Assembly: GCF_035222275.1 (NCBI RefSeq)
Contig: NC_085884.1
Location: 372,001-436,000 of the forward strand
DNA: 64,000 nt
Reading direction: 5' to 3'
Source: Podospora bellae-mahoneyi
Lineage: Eukaryota; Ascomycota; Sordariomycetes; Sordariales; Podosporaceae
Of the stretch, positions 33,065 to 42,722 are shown one piece after another (the stretch's first letter is position 1; each line of letters begins with the position of its first letter). The notes under the pieces were generated by a model that did no database searches, had not been told where the DNA came from, and worked only from the letters and a program-made list of their open reading frames with translations. Both the position numbers and the translations under genes were made by a program.

Positions 33065-34990
33065 TATACTCTTTTCTTACTTAAAAGCGCCGAGGGCTCA
33101 GACTTCGAGGGACAGATATATTTCGGGGTATATATTAGGGGTAACTACGAATTTTTCGGACCCAGTTTCGTCTATAAGGAAAGTCTCGACTTTAATATAT
33201 TCCATGCTAGAAATCAACGATAGATCATCGAAGAAAAAATTCGGAAGGAAGAAATAATACCGGTTTACATCCCTGTTCGTGGAGGTCTGGCCGGCTCTCA
33301 GCTCGTTGAGCTGATCAACATCCGCCAAGGTGTCGGAGGAGGAGAGTGAGCCGGGCAAGTTTGACCAGGTCCTCGGTGTCCTCAGTGTCCTCGATGGCGT
33401 CTGCCTCTTGTGCGAGTGGATCAAACGGGTGTTGACGCCATCGGGGGTTCTGTGGCTGGTGGGCATCGCGAATTAAATGCCGGTTACTCCGTGCAGGGGG
33501 CATGTCTGTCATTCTCTGTTCGTCAGAACCGGAGAGGGGCACGGAAGAAGAAGAAAGCAAAAAAGGCCGTGATGCGGGCAGACTTTTGTTCAGCTACCTA
33601 CATCTGGAAGCACAGCCGCTGCTTTTCGGCGCTTATCGCCCGATCTGCCGCCCCGTTAAGCGTGCTGCTATCGTTATATTCGATGTTTTTCGACACAACC
33701 TTGTTGCATTTCCGGCTTGCCTTATCTTGACAATCCTTACTGCCGTCATGCCTATCGTTTTGCCCAGATATATACCAACAAATAGCCCTTCTATCTACAT
33801 GGGAGCTAACCATATTGTGATGAGGGCCGGTTGATGGGCATGTCTCCAAATATCAACATATGTCGACACGCAGATCCAAGCTACCATCAAGGAATGTTGG
33901 TCGAATTTAGAATCGGACAACATCAAAGCATTGACGAAATCAGAGGCACTTGACAGTTGCAGTTTCGCTATTCTCTTTAAGCTTCTTCCGACCTTTACCG
34001 GGTTATGCATCAATGGTCTACATGGGGCAAGCCAGTACGTCCCGAAGTAGCTAAGCCTTGTCCTGACAGTCTGGAACGCTACGTTAGCCCTAATGCAGCC
34101 TGGACCACTAGTCACGCGCGATCTTAGCATATGCTCCAGCTTTAAGCGGGTAAGGCGAAGGTGTGTGCGGAAAACCCGCGGAGTTGCAGAGGGGTGGCCG
34201 TCAATTTGCACTCATTGCATATACTATTGCCCATGCAGCGATCCACTCTGAACATCATCTGCCAAGCCAGATGCCGCATTCAATTGGCTGACATGGGCTG
34301 TTGCGAGAAGAGGGCTGCAGATTGATGGCTGTCGATGCAGCAATCAATCTGTACTGAGCGGCCTTCACCAGTTGAACTAGCCGCTGCCACCCTTGCGCAT
34401 ATGCATCAGGATGTACTTGTGTGAACGGCAAGGCTGCCGAAACAATACTCCTGCCTGTGGCATTTATGTATTAGCGTGGGCCGCATGTCGATCCAACTGA
34501 AGTATCTATAGCCGCCAAAAAGGGATGCAGCACGTCTCACTCATGAATACTTTATTTAGGAGTGGGTAATGGGCCGCACGCTGCTCACGAGTTGAACCTC
34601 ACTTCTATATATTATGGATTCGGGGCGCCAGACATAATGAGTCTCAGCTTGCAAGGGAGCAGGTAACGTTGTATCTCGTTTAATTAAGAGGTGTTGGCGG
34701 CGATCGTAATGTTGGCGCATGTATACGTCTTATCGATGAATAGGCTGCACGCTGCTCGCGAGTCGAACCTCATTTCCATGGTACACTTTGCCGGTGAAGG
34801 CAGCTAAAATACGTGTGTCATGTGTTGGGTAGTACAAAACATGAACGAGCCAGAGACAGTGTTGGAAGAAAAGGACGCTGCGTTTGTCTATAAATAGTGG
34901 GTTTCATCTTCTCCTTTCCCCTTGAATTTTCAACATCAACGCCTCCACCTCCTACTCACGCGTCTTTCCTGAGCTTACATTGAATGCAAC
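33065..34990. other. Intergenic, repeat-rich accessory DNA
   Basis: Almost 2 kb without a credible gene. A roughly 35-bp motif (GCACGCTGCTC...CGAGT...GAACCTCA) occurs twice, near 34574 and 34744, differing by transitions. The right 120 bp is pyrimidine-rich and looks like the promoter of the cysteine-rich gene. Confidence 0.4.
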
Positions 34991-35358
34991 ATGTGTCAAC
35001 TCATTAGGAGAAGGTTTGATTGCGAACATAGCTCTAGAGAGTTATACTGGAATCCCCGCCATCCAGCTGACTGTGCAGCTGCCCTCGCAGCTGGTCGTTA
35101 TATAAACGGTCAACTGCAGCGCTGCACTGCGACAACTCAACCACCTTTCTGGACCATGGCCATTGCACCAACAGCAGCTGCAGCAAGAGGGCATTCAAAA
35201 AGTGTGGTTGGACGTGCCACATGTGTTCTTTCGAAGTTCCCCCTGGCGACAATACCTGTGGTTATTGTAACCATAAGAGTTGTCATGAATGTTCGTTGAA
35301 CAAGAACCAGAAGCTTTTTGGGGCCGGTGAGCTTCTTCTACCTGTGGCTAACCGGTAA
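34991..35358 (+). CDS. Small cysteine-rich protein with CxxC motifs; apparent frameshift
   Basis: The frame from ATG 34991 (MCQLIRRRFDCEHSSRELYW) reads well to about 35125 (QLQRC), then loses character. From about 35120 a second frame reads CTNSSCSKRAFKKC, GWTCHMCSFEVPPGDNTC and GYCNHKSCHEC to a TAA at 35356-35358, with a dozen Cys and several CxxC pairs like a zinc-ribbon. The halves meet at GCTGCACTGCGAC, where a short TGC-AC-TGC duplication could have shifted the frame; a small intron with a poor GTGCAG donor (35069-35115) is the other option. Small fungal proteins starting MCxxI with this Cys layout are common and uncharacterised. It lies 237 bp before the kinase-like gene, same strand. 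Confidence 0.45.
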
Positions 35359-35594
35359 CACTAGCAAGGCTAACAACCAAGAATTAGTATATGTACAACA
35401 TGTGTTCAACGTTGATTGGTAGCTATGGTGGAGTGGAGGCGGTGAAGCCGATGGTAATCAAATGGGCCTGTATTGAAGTTCCCTGGTTTTTCTGCAAATT
35501 GAGAATTTTATGTCCTCTTTGTTACCTCCCCTTATCCACACTACTGTTGTTCTTCTTCTCTCCAATCCACCAATTTCACGGCGTGCCACCCACG

Positions 35595-36764
35595 ATGCAA
35601 GAATTCTATATTGAGAGTATTACCTGGGATACGACATTTAATTTGGAGAGCGAAATTACTCTTTACGTCCGCCATAGCGGCGCCGCGTTCCGCATCTGCT
35701 ACGATCCACGCATCCTCGCCGTCTCGCCTTCTGTTTTGGACCAGCACCACGAGTCATACCGAATCCTACACAATGATGATCCAGATGGAGAATATTTGGA
35801 AGTGGCGGAACGTCTAAGAAAGCCGTTTGAGGAACTGATGACTCAGATGGCTCCACCAATCGAGTCAACGAGGCATCTGCACAGTTATCTCTACCCGCCG
35901 TGGTTCATTCTCGAGGCAAGGGTAGCTGAGAGCAGCAGCAGCCACATTCAACCACATTTCAAACTAGCCCTCTCGCGACAGGAGTCCCCACGTCCAGGTG
36001 AATATAACGGCATGTTCCTTCAAGCACACCTGTCTCCGCTACTTAACTCGGAACTTAATAGATACTCGTCTCGTCAAGTGCAAGTTCTGGCTCAAACACC
36101 GCAGTTAGTTCCATCTAGGGTCCTTGTAGATGGTACTGTGTACTTCTTCAAACCTTGGGTCTCAGGTCGAGTGCATGGATACCACGAGTTACAGTCATAT
36201 AGGAAGATCCTAGCGGATACCGAGGCAAGCCCGCCCCTTCTCGCCGACGCACGTATCTGTCGCCTTTACGGTCTAATTATCGACAATGACGATGATGTCC
36301 TCCAACACTATTCTCTCGATAACGGCGAGGAGGACCATTCTGGGACCCGTTTAGTCGGACTACTTCTTACGTGCATCGACAATCGAGGCACTTTGAAGGA
36401 TTTGGCGCCTTGGGACGACTGTACAAATGAGGATCGGCTTCGCTGGTCTGGGCAAATACACCATGCGGTCGAATGTTTGCATAACGCAGGTGTAATTTGG
36501 GGAGATGCTAAGCCCGAGAACGTCTTGATTGATATGGAGGGCGATGCCTGGCTCATTGATTTTGGCGGTAGTTATACCCCGGGCTGGGTAGACGAGGATA
36601 AGCGGGAGACTGTGGAAGGAGACCGGCAGGGTGTGCAAAGGATTGATGATTGGCTCACCAGATGGTCCCGCCAGCCGGTTACTCGTATCAAGCGGAATGG
36701 TGAAGGGGAGGGGAGGAGGCAGGGAGGGAGTGTTGAGGGGGGTAAGGAGGTTGGGGGGTTGTGA
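35595..36764 (+). CDS. Protein-kinase-like fold protein, fungal type
   Basis: From ATG 35595 (ACGATGCAAG), 389 residues, single exon. N-terminal ~190 residues have no known domain. The C-terminal half has kinase hallmarks: the VYFFKP Lys (beta-3), HELQSY Glu (helix C), GVIWGDAKPENVLI (catalytic loop with Asp and Asn) and WLIDFGGSY (DFG). They follow kinase order and all are present, so activity is possible. The first lobe is short and HRD is replaced by W-G-D, as in many fungal-specific kinase-like proteins. The frame is open upstream to 35391 but those residues are hydrophobic and unlike a kinase N-terminus. The tail is Gly/Arg-rich. Location in the repeat island suggests an accessory gene. 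Confidence 0.6.
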   Translation: MQEFYIESITWDTTFNLESEITLYVRHSGAAFRICYDPRILAVSPSVLDQHHESYRILHNDDPDGEYLEVAERLRKPFEELMTQMAPPIESTRHLHSYLYPPWFILEARVAESSSSHIQPHFKLALSRQESPRPGEYNGMFLQAHLSPLLNSELNRYSSRQVQVLAQTPQLVPSRVLVDGTVYFFKPWVSGRVHGYHELQSYRKILADTEASPPLLADARICRLYGLIIDNDDDVLQHYSLDNGEEDHSGTRLVGLLLTCIDNRGTLKDLAPWDDCTNEDRLRWSGQIHHAVECLHNAGVIWGDAKPENVLIDMEGDAWLIDFGGSYTPGWVDEDKRETVEGDRQGVQRIDDWLTRWSRQPVTRIKRNGEGEGRRQGGSVEGGKEVGGL

Positions 36765-37130
36765 CGGTGATGCAGGGGCGATGGGATGGGAAGCTAATAC
36801 ATGTATTGTCTAACTTGTCTATCTGTCTGTATGTCTAAGAGAGAATTGGAATCCGAGGGCCTTAAGTGGGGTTTGCTTGCACTATCCCGTGTATAGATTG
36901 CTCGATCCGTATTTACGACTGCTCGAATGAAGAGAGGGAGATAAATAATCGGCGATAACCACTTCCTCTGCCCGAGTCTCTGTAAGCGTGTTGGGCGGAG
37001 CACTCATTACTGCTCCTGTATTTGTGTAAGCAAGAATATAAAGAATTGTAGGCGTTAGAATCTACTCCACCTAAGAAGAAACGGAAAATACCTAAAGCAT
37101 CTCGTAAGATCTATTAAGATAAGGGCCTTT
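36765..37130. other. Intergenic region
   Basis: 366 bp between the kinase-like gene and the LTR-like element; no gene seen. Confidence 0.45.
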
Positions 37131-37525
37131 TGTCACGGTTTTGGGAGACAGTGGGGCACACTGGACCAATCAGGGCTGGACCGGGCGATCGAGCGGGGCT
37201 CACGGTCCAGTTGAACGGAACGGACCAATAAGATGGGGACCGGGGACCGTGGTGAGTCTCACGGTCCACGGTCCAGTATCGGCCAATCAGGAGTGGACCG
37301 AGGACCGTCTGTAAGTCAACGGTCCAAGGTCCACTGTTCTATATATACGGAGGAACTGGCTGGTGTAGATAGACAGTTCCGCAGTATGCAATTCAAGCTG
37401 TAGTTACTGTATCTTGTGATTACATTGAGACATCTTGTTGTGCACTCTTTAGCTGCACCGAACCAATTGTCAGAAGTAGCCTTCAACCAGTATCCCTTTC
37501 AGAGGTTCTGTACAGGGGTTCGTCA
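37131..37525 (-). repeat. Solo LTR-like element, copy C
   Basis: 395 bp with ends TGTCACGG and GGGGTTCGTCA; inverted relative to copies A and B. The left half is packed with the motif CGGTCC/GGACCG, including a perfect 8-bp inverted pair at 37244-37251/37260-37267. The right half is nearly the same as in A and B (CCGCAGTATGCAATTCAAG, CCCTTTCAGAGGTTCTG). A TATA-like ATATATACGG lies in the middle. Sequence outside the ends does not match A or B, so this copy marks the element borders. No clear target-site duplication. Confidence 0.7.
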
Positions 37526-38990
37526 TAGCAGGCCACACAATAAGCACCGGATTGGCCTGATTAGAGGGCCAGAACTGCCTGCACGCATGCAAAGCGCAAA
37601 AATACGAAGAAATAAAAGTCGATGATCTGTCTAAAATAGAATGTCCGAAGCAGACCGCTTATATACATGACCCCTGAACCCCCGAATCCTTAGAGCCCCA
37701 CTTCCTTACTTACACCCTCAGGCCTGTAGCCGCACCCCAAACCAATATAAATATAAATACTACTCTTTAAGTGGGTCGCTCAGCCTTTCCTCCTTTCCCC
37801 CTACTTATATTTTTAGCTTAATATGTTTGCTAGCGGTCCTGAGGCAAGTAGGCCGAGAGCAGTACGCCTTACCGCTACTCTGTTTATATAATACTATAGA
37901 TCTATAGCTATTAAAGTTTAACGCCCCTCATCCTTTAACGTTAGTATACGCCTATTAAATTAATCTACTAGGTGCCTCTACTGTTCCCTAGTACATGGGA
38001 CGGCGAAATGGAAACTCGGTTAACGGACAAGTAGTCCACTACACACATTCTTACCGTCTATAACTACGTGATTTTTGAATTTTAGTAATATAGCAGTAAT
38101 ATAGCAATTGTGCCTTCTTCTGTTTTAAAAAGAATAAGTTCGTCTATATCTAAAGTTGCAATTTTAATGCAAGTGGTGGTTTTAGTGGGTTTGATACCGG
38201 GCTGCTGTCACGCGTAAGGAGAAAACGGAAGTCATGATCAGTTTTGGTTGCGGCAAGTATAACCGAACGGTCCTTGGACCCACTTTAGCTCAGGGTAATG
38301 CTCACTGCGCTCACCTTCTGCTCACCTTGTGAGACCAATACGGACTGACCCAAAAATTTTGTCGGGTGTGACTATAGGTAAGTCAAGGGCTTGACCCGCT
38401 GAGTACGCTCGGCTTCTTCGGTAAACCTCGGGCTTATCGGCTCGCTGAGTAGGACTTATTTGGTAAGTCCAATGTTTATCTCATAATCTGCGGTGAGCGC
38501 CTGACACTACCGCTTACAAGCGGCTACCTCAACACCGTAGAGACTTCAAACAGGAATCCTGCCCTTTCAAACGGATAGCAAAGCGCAAGACTTCGGATTC
38601 TACTCACCTAAGATACCTATTTTGGACAATCACTACCTCGGTCCAACTCTGACCGCGCACCGTTGCGTACTCAGCAATCCCTGTGGTGGCTTCGGTGGCT
38701 TGGATTTGGGTCATTCGTACTTGCAGTTGCCTTAGTAAGAGCACCCAGTCAGCGTCTTGTGATGCCTCGATCCACACCACACGTCATTGTTTTTTCTCGG
38801 AGTTGTCGTCCTCGTCGCTTTGGCTTCCGTCTGGGGGGCAGAAACACATTCAACTTGATCAGGTTCAATAACATGGAAAAAAAAACTATAAGAAGCTGAG
38901 CTGCCGTACTACCTGCATCATCATGGAAAACATCAGGTTGAATCAGCACATTGAAACAGAACAGATCATACAACTCAAACAAGTGACAAT
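37526..38990. other. AT-rich, probably RIP-mutated region and cupin promoter
   Basis: 37620-38200 is AT-rich with long A/T runs and no coding frame. 38270-38340 holds a row of GCTCACC words similar to those in copies A and B. The last ~150 bp is the cupin promoter. Confidence 0.4.
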
Positions 38991-39776
38991 ATGAGTTCCC
39001 TTCTCTCGATCGCCTTGATGGCCTTTCTCGCTGTCACCTCAACGGCGTCACCCCTAGCGGCGAACTCGAAACCGTCCACGACCGCCGCCTCGGCCCCCAC
39101 ATATACACCCCTTACCCCAGCTGAGATCAAGGGCCTGCAGACTGAGCTACTCCTCGCCCCCTCGTACAAGGACAAGGAGAAGGTCCTCTTCCCCCCCAAC
39201 AACGGCGGCAGCGCCAACAACGTCTCCTTCCAGTTCGTCCCCAGCAACGGCCCAGCCCCCCAAGACGGCAGCGTCATCGTCGGCAGCGTCGACTCCATCC
39301 CAGGTCTGATCGGCACCAACGTCGCCGCAGCCATCGGCTTCATCGGCCCCTGCGGCCTCAACGTCCCCCACCTCCACCCCCGCGGGAACGAGTTCCTGAC
39401 CGTGGTCAGCGGCACCCTCATCGGGGCCTTTCTCCTCGAGCCGGACGGGCCGTTCGTCGGGGACGTCCCCCAGGTCGCCATGACGCTGAGCAACTACACC
39501 GGCATGCTGTTCCCGCAGGGGCACACGCACTGGCAGTTCAACCCGACGTGCGAGCAGGCTGTGTTTTCGGCCGCGTTTGACAGCAATGACGAGGGACGGT
39601 TTCAGGTTGCGCAGACCTTTTTCTCGTCCATGCCTGATAATGTGCTCACGGCGAGCTTGGGGAATCCTACGTTTTTGGGACCGAAGCAGCTGGATCAGCT
39701 GAGGGGGATTATCCCTAGTGCTTTTGTTGTCATGGTGGATAGTTGTGCCAAGGCTTGTGGAATCAAGACTGCTTAG
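38991..39776 (+). CDS. Secreted spherulin-like cupin (germin-type)
   Basis: Single exon, 261 residues. Signal peptide to about residue 19 (LLSIALMAFLAVTSTASP). The beta-barrel has both cupin motifs: G-L-N-V-P-H-L-H-P-R-G-N-E (metal-binding His-x-His and Glu) and, later, GMLFPQGHTHWQFN with a His. This is the germin/spherulin-1 type found in secreted fungal proteins; metal-dependent oxidase or dismutase activities are known in some germins but not shown for most fungal copies. Four Cys suggest disulfides. Very GC-rich, unlike its flanks, so it is not an ancient relic. It lies at the left of the P450 relic and FAD oxidase. Confidence 0.82.
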   Translation: MSSLLSIALMAFLAVTSTASPLAANSKPSTTAASAPTYTPLTPAEIKGLQTELLLAPSYKDKEKVLFPPNNGGSANNVSFQFVPSNGPAPQDGSVIVGSVDSIPGLIGTNVAAAIGFIGPCGLNVPHLHPRGNEFLTVVSGTLIGAFLLEPDGPFVGDVPQVAMTLSNYTGMLFPQGHTHWQFNPTCEQAVFSAAFDSNDEGRFQVAQTFFSSMPDNVLTASLGNPTFLGPKQLDQLRGIIPSAFVVMVDSCAKACGIKTA

Positions 39777-40185
39777 GTGGTTGGTCACTGGCTACCTCAG
39801 CTAGGTAGGGGGTTCCGTGGGTGGATGGGAGACTCCAGGATGGCGGCTGGGATTTTTGCAGAGGGAGGGAGTTTCGATTGGGGGCATACATGTAGTTAGT
39901 GTTGGCTAGTTCTGTTTGGGTTGATGAAGGGAAATGCAGGTGGTGTGGGTGCAGACTGTGGTGTGTTTGGATTTATCATCGTTGTTGTCACATAGATATT
40001 CGGTAGCAAACTTTTGGGCCGTTTCCCGATTTTCTTCTATTGCCAATAGTTATGAAACCCCATCCCTAGTCTAAAGATGAACCCTAAACACACCGGCTCG
40101 AACCAGCTCTTGTTCACCCAGTCATGCTCTGCCGAACAGGGGGCCTGCATACAGCATTGAGTGCCAGAGACACCATAACCGCCAT
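39777..40185. other. Intergenic region
   Basis: 409 bp; no feature supported. Confidence 0.45.
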
Positions 40186-41331
40186 GTGCGCGCATCCTCG
40201 CGAGCCTCGCTCTTTCGGGAGTTGCCATCCACCTAACACTCTTCATCCGTGGCGAGTGGCATGTTCACGCTCCAGAAATCCTCTGTGCCTACGGCGCCCT
40301 CGTCGCTGTCTCAACCCTGGCCGGAATCCTCTATAAAGCCTCAATCATCGGGCAGGCACTCGCCTGCCACTTGCTAGGTCTGACTGCCAGCATCATCACC
40401 TATCGCATCTTCTTTTATCGCTTGACCCGTGCTGGGTTCCCCGGAACCGTTTTGGGCCCGCTTCACAAAGCTGGGTCATGTGTGGTACTCTCGACACTCC
40501 AAGAACAACCTGTACCTGCATGAGCTGAATGCAAAGTATGGGGACGTTGTGAGGACTGGTATCAAGAAGCCCCCTTTTCAGAAGTAAAACACCATCTATC
40601 GTTTTTCGTTTGTCTCAGGCCCTGCCGAGGTCGCGGTATTCCTCCCTGAGGCTCCCGACGTCATGACAAGCCGCCACTCCAACTGCGTCAAAGCTGAATT
40701 CTACGATCTGATCTGGCCTGAAATGGCACTGTTCGCTGCACGGGACAGAAGTGTTCATTTGAGGCGGCGGCGAGACTGGCAGCCTGTTTTCTCTCCTCAA
40801 GGTTAGTCCTACCCCTTCAAAAAAAAACGGATCTCGGCTAACTGAACCACCAAACTATCAGACATTATGAAGAAAAGGTGCTGTTGCACATCGAAGAGCT
40901 AGGTCAGCAACTGGAGTTGAAAGCAAAGAGCGGCGCCGTCGTGAATGTCACCGACTTTTTGCTCTGGTCCACCGTTGATCTGATGGGCGACTTCACCTTC
41001 AGCACCCCATTCGGGGTCCTCAAGGGCGAGGACCCGAGATCCCACGAGATGATCCTGCAGATCAAAAACGGCCGGGTGCTCCTCGGTCCCCTGACGCCAG
41101 TCCCCTGGCTCCTGCACATCGGCACCAAGTTACTTCCTAAGGTCCTCTGGATCAAGGATTGGTACAAATCAGTCGACTGGTGCCAGGAGCAGATCCAAGC
41201 ACGCCTAGCCAAGGGGCCGGCGCCGGAGCTACAAGATCTCACTTATTACATCATGGAGAAGGAGAAGGAGAACAAAGTCGATGCTGGGCCTTGGCTCAGG
41301 GGGGATAGTCTGCTCGCCGTCTTGGCGGGAA
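40186..41331 (+). pseudogene. Truncated cytochrome P450 (N-terminal half only)
   Basis: The N-terminal half of a membrane P450 can be followed: a membrane region (CHLLGLTASIITYRIFFYRL), a WARF/GHVWY-like hinge, YGDVVRTG, then after an intron (40560-40619) PAEVAVFLPEAPDVM, and after a second intron region (from ~40802) EEKVLLHIEELGQQLELKAK and DFTFSTPFG. It stops at DSLLAVLAG, exactly where the I-helix A-G-x-D-T-T should be, and runs into unrelated DNA. A one-base frameshift sits near 40443 (GGA-A-CCG), the start codon frame is broken, and the second splice does not keep frame. ExxR and the heme loop are missing. Non-functional relic of an alkane/benzoate-type fungal P450. Confidence 0.8.
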
Positions 41332-41532
41332 GGCCAGTTTTCCCTCTACCTTTGTGCGCCCAGTGACCGCTGATGGACAGTCAAATAGTGAGCCAACCGC
41401 GCAAGCCCTCACCGCAGTCTGTACCAGTTTACACAGACTAGACAGAGCTTGAACGCGGGAGGAGCTGGCTGGAGCACGCGCCACCTGCCACCATCGGTGA
41501 CTGGGAAGGCAGTTGCCGTATTTTCCAAGTAC

Positions 41533-41621
41533 ATACTGCACCACGAGTGCCGGGTGTGTTATTGCCGGCGGGTAGGTCTGTGCCTTGCGTAGGGCTGTGG
41601 CACACAGCGGACGACCTTTCG
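41533..41621. repeat. 89-bp dispersed repeat, copy 1
   Basis: Runs from ATACTGCACCACGAGTGCC to GACGACCTTTCG. Matches 47974-48062 in the same orientation without gaps; all differences seen are transitions (for example GGCTGTGG against GGCTATAG), as RIP would give. Confidence 0.75.
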
Positions 41622-42646
41622 GCATGTTCAGCCTCGGGATCGGCGGCTTGGATAGAGGGGTAGGTGCGGGACGTCTCGCGGTTTTCGTAAAACGGATGGT
41701 TGGGTGGTTGGGTAGGGCTGAGCCGCATCAGGAACGGTGAGGGAGGGGTACTACAGTTCTGGAAGTGTGGTCTCGATTTGTTTGTTGGTGCACTTCTTGC
41801 CCGTCAGCGTCAGGGTAGGTAGCGTTGTGGGGTCATGGACTGAGGAGTGTTGGTGATACAGCAGCAAGGCGCACATCGGTGCAACCAACAAGGCGGGATA
41901 GCGTGCCGGATCATCGTGAGTGCAAGCAAGATTGCCTATAACGCCATGACTGGGCAAGGATGCTGCTGCATGGCGTAGGTACGATGAGCGCATGGAGCGA
42001 TGTGAAAACAGATACGCACCAATCGAGCGCGGTACTGGGAAGGATTTAATCGCCGAGGCATGTAATAGGCTGAGTAGGTAGGTCGTGTGCGACCTCCTGT
42101 ACTACATTGGACTTGAGCTTTCCAATAGGTAGACAGGCAATATATCAGATTACTGTCTGTGTAAAAGAGCCGCGTGGCGTAGAACGCACAAAGGTGTCTG
42201 GGACATAGATAGTAAGATAACCGCATACTGTCCTCGATGCCCTATGTGAGAATGAAATCCTCGCATTCTTGTTGCGTGCGATGCCCGGATCTTTGAGAAC
42301 GAATCAAGCCACCAACATCACAACGCTACATGCTCGGCGGCCTGAACAGAACCAACAGACTCTGGTTTACTCCACAGGTCTCTACAGAGGACCTCTCGGG
42401 TGTCGCCCGCTGATAGCACAGGTGGGGATGCCCATGCATCTAAGCAGTCGAAGGGAGCAGCAACAAACCAACGTGCATAATGAATGTATGTGGGGTGCTG
42501 CAATCATCAGGAGTAAACCCACACAGGGCTTCCAGCATGAAATCAACCAACTCCCTTCTACGCCGTACACTGACATCAACGTGCCACTTCGGTCGAAAGG
42601 GCAAAGGATGCCATGGTCGAGACTCTACCCCCACCTGGATTTAAGA

Positions 42647-42652
42647 TATAAA
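42647..42652 (+). promoter_or_regulatory. TATA box of the FAD-oxidase gene
   Basis: TATAAA 71 bp before the ATG at 42723. Confidence 0.45.
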
Positions 42653-42722
42653 CCCCCTTCCTGGAAAGTCTTATATCGCCGAGCACTTTTGTCCAACTAC
42701 GAGACAAGCTGAATCGGACAAG

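Larger units (their letters stand above)
41332..42722. other. Intergenic region after the P450 break, with a repeat copy
   Basis: About 1.4 kb with no coding signal. The 89-bp repeat at 41533 lies 200 bp beyond the P450 break. The last 100 bp is the FAD-oxidase promoter. Confidence 0.45.

Noticed and set aside
35391-35594. Upstream start of the kinase-like protein
   Set aside because: The extra 68 residues are hydrophobic and Cys-rich, unlike the rest; the Met at 35595 is in better context.
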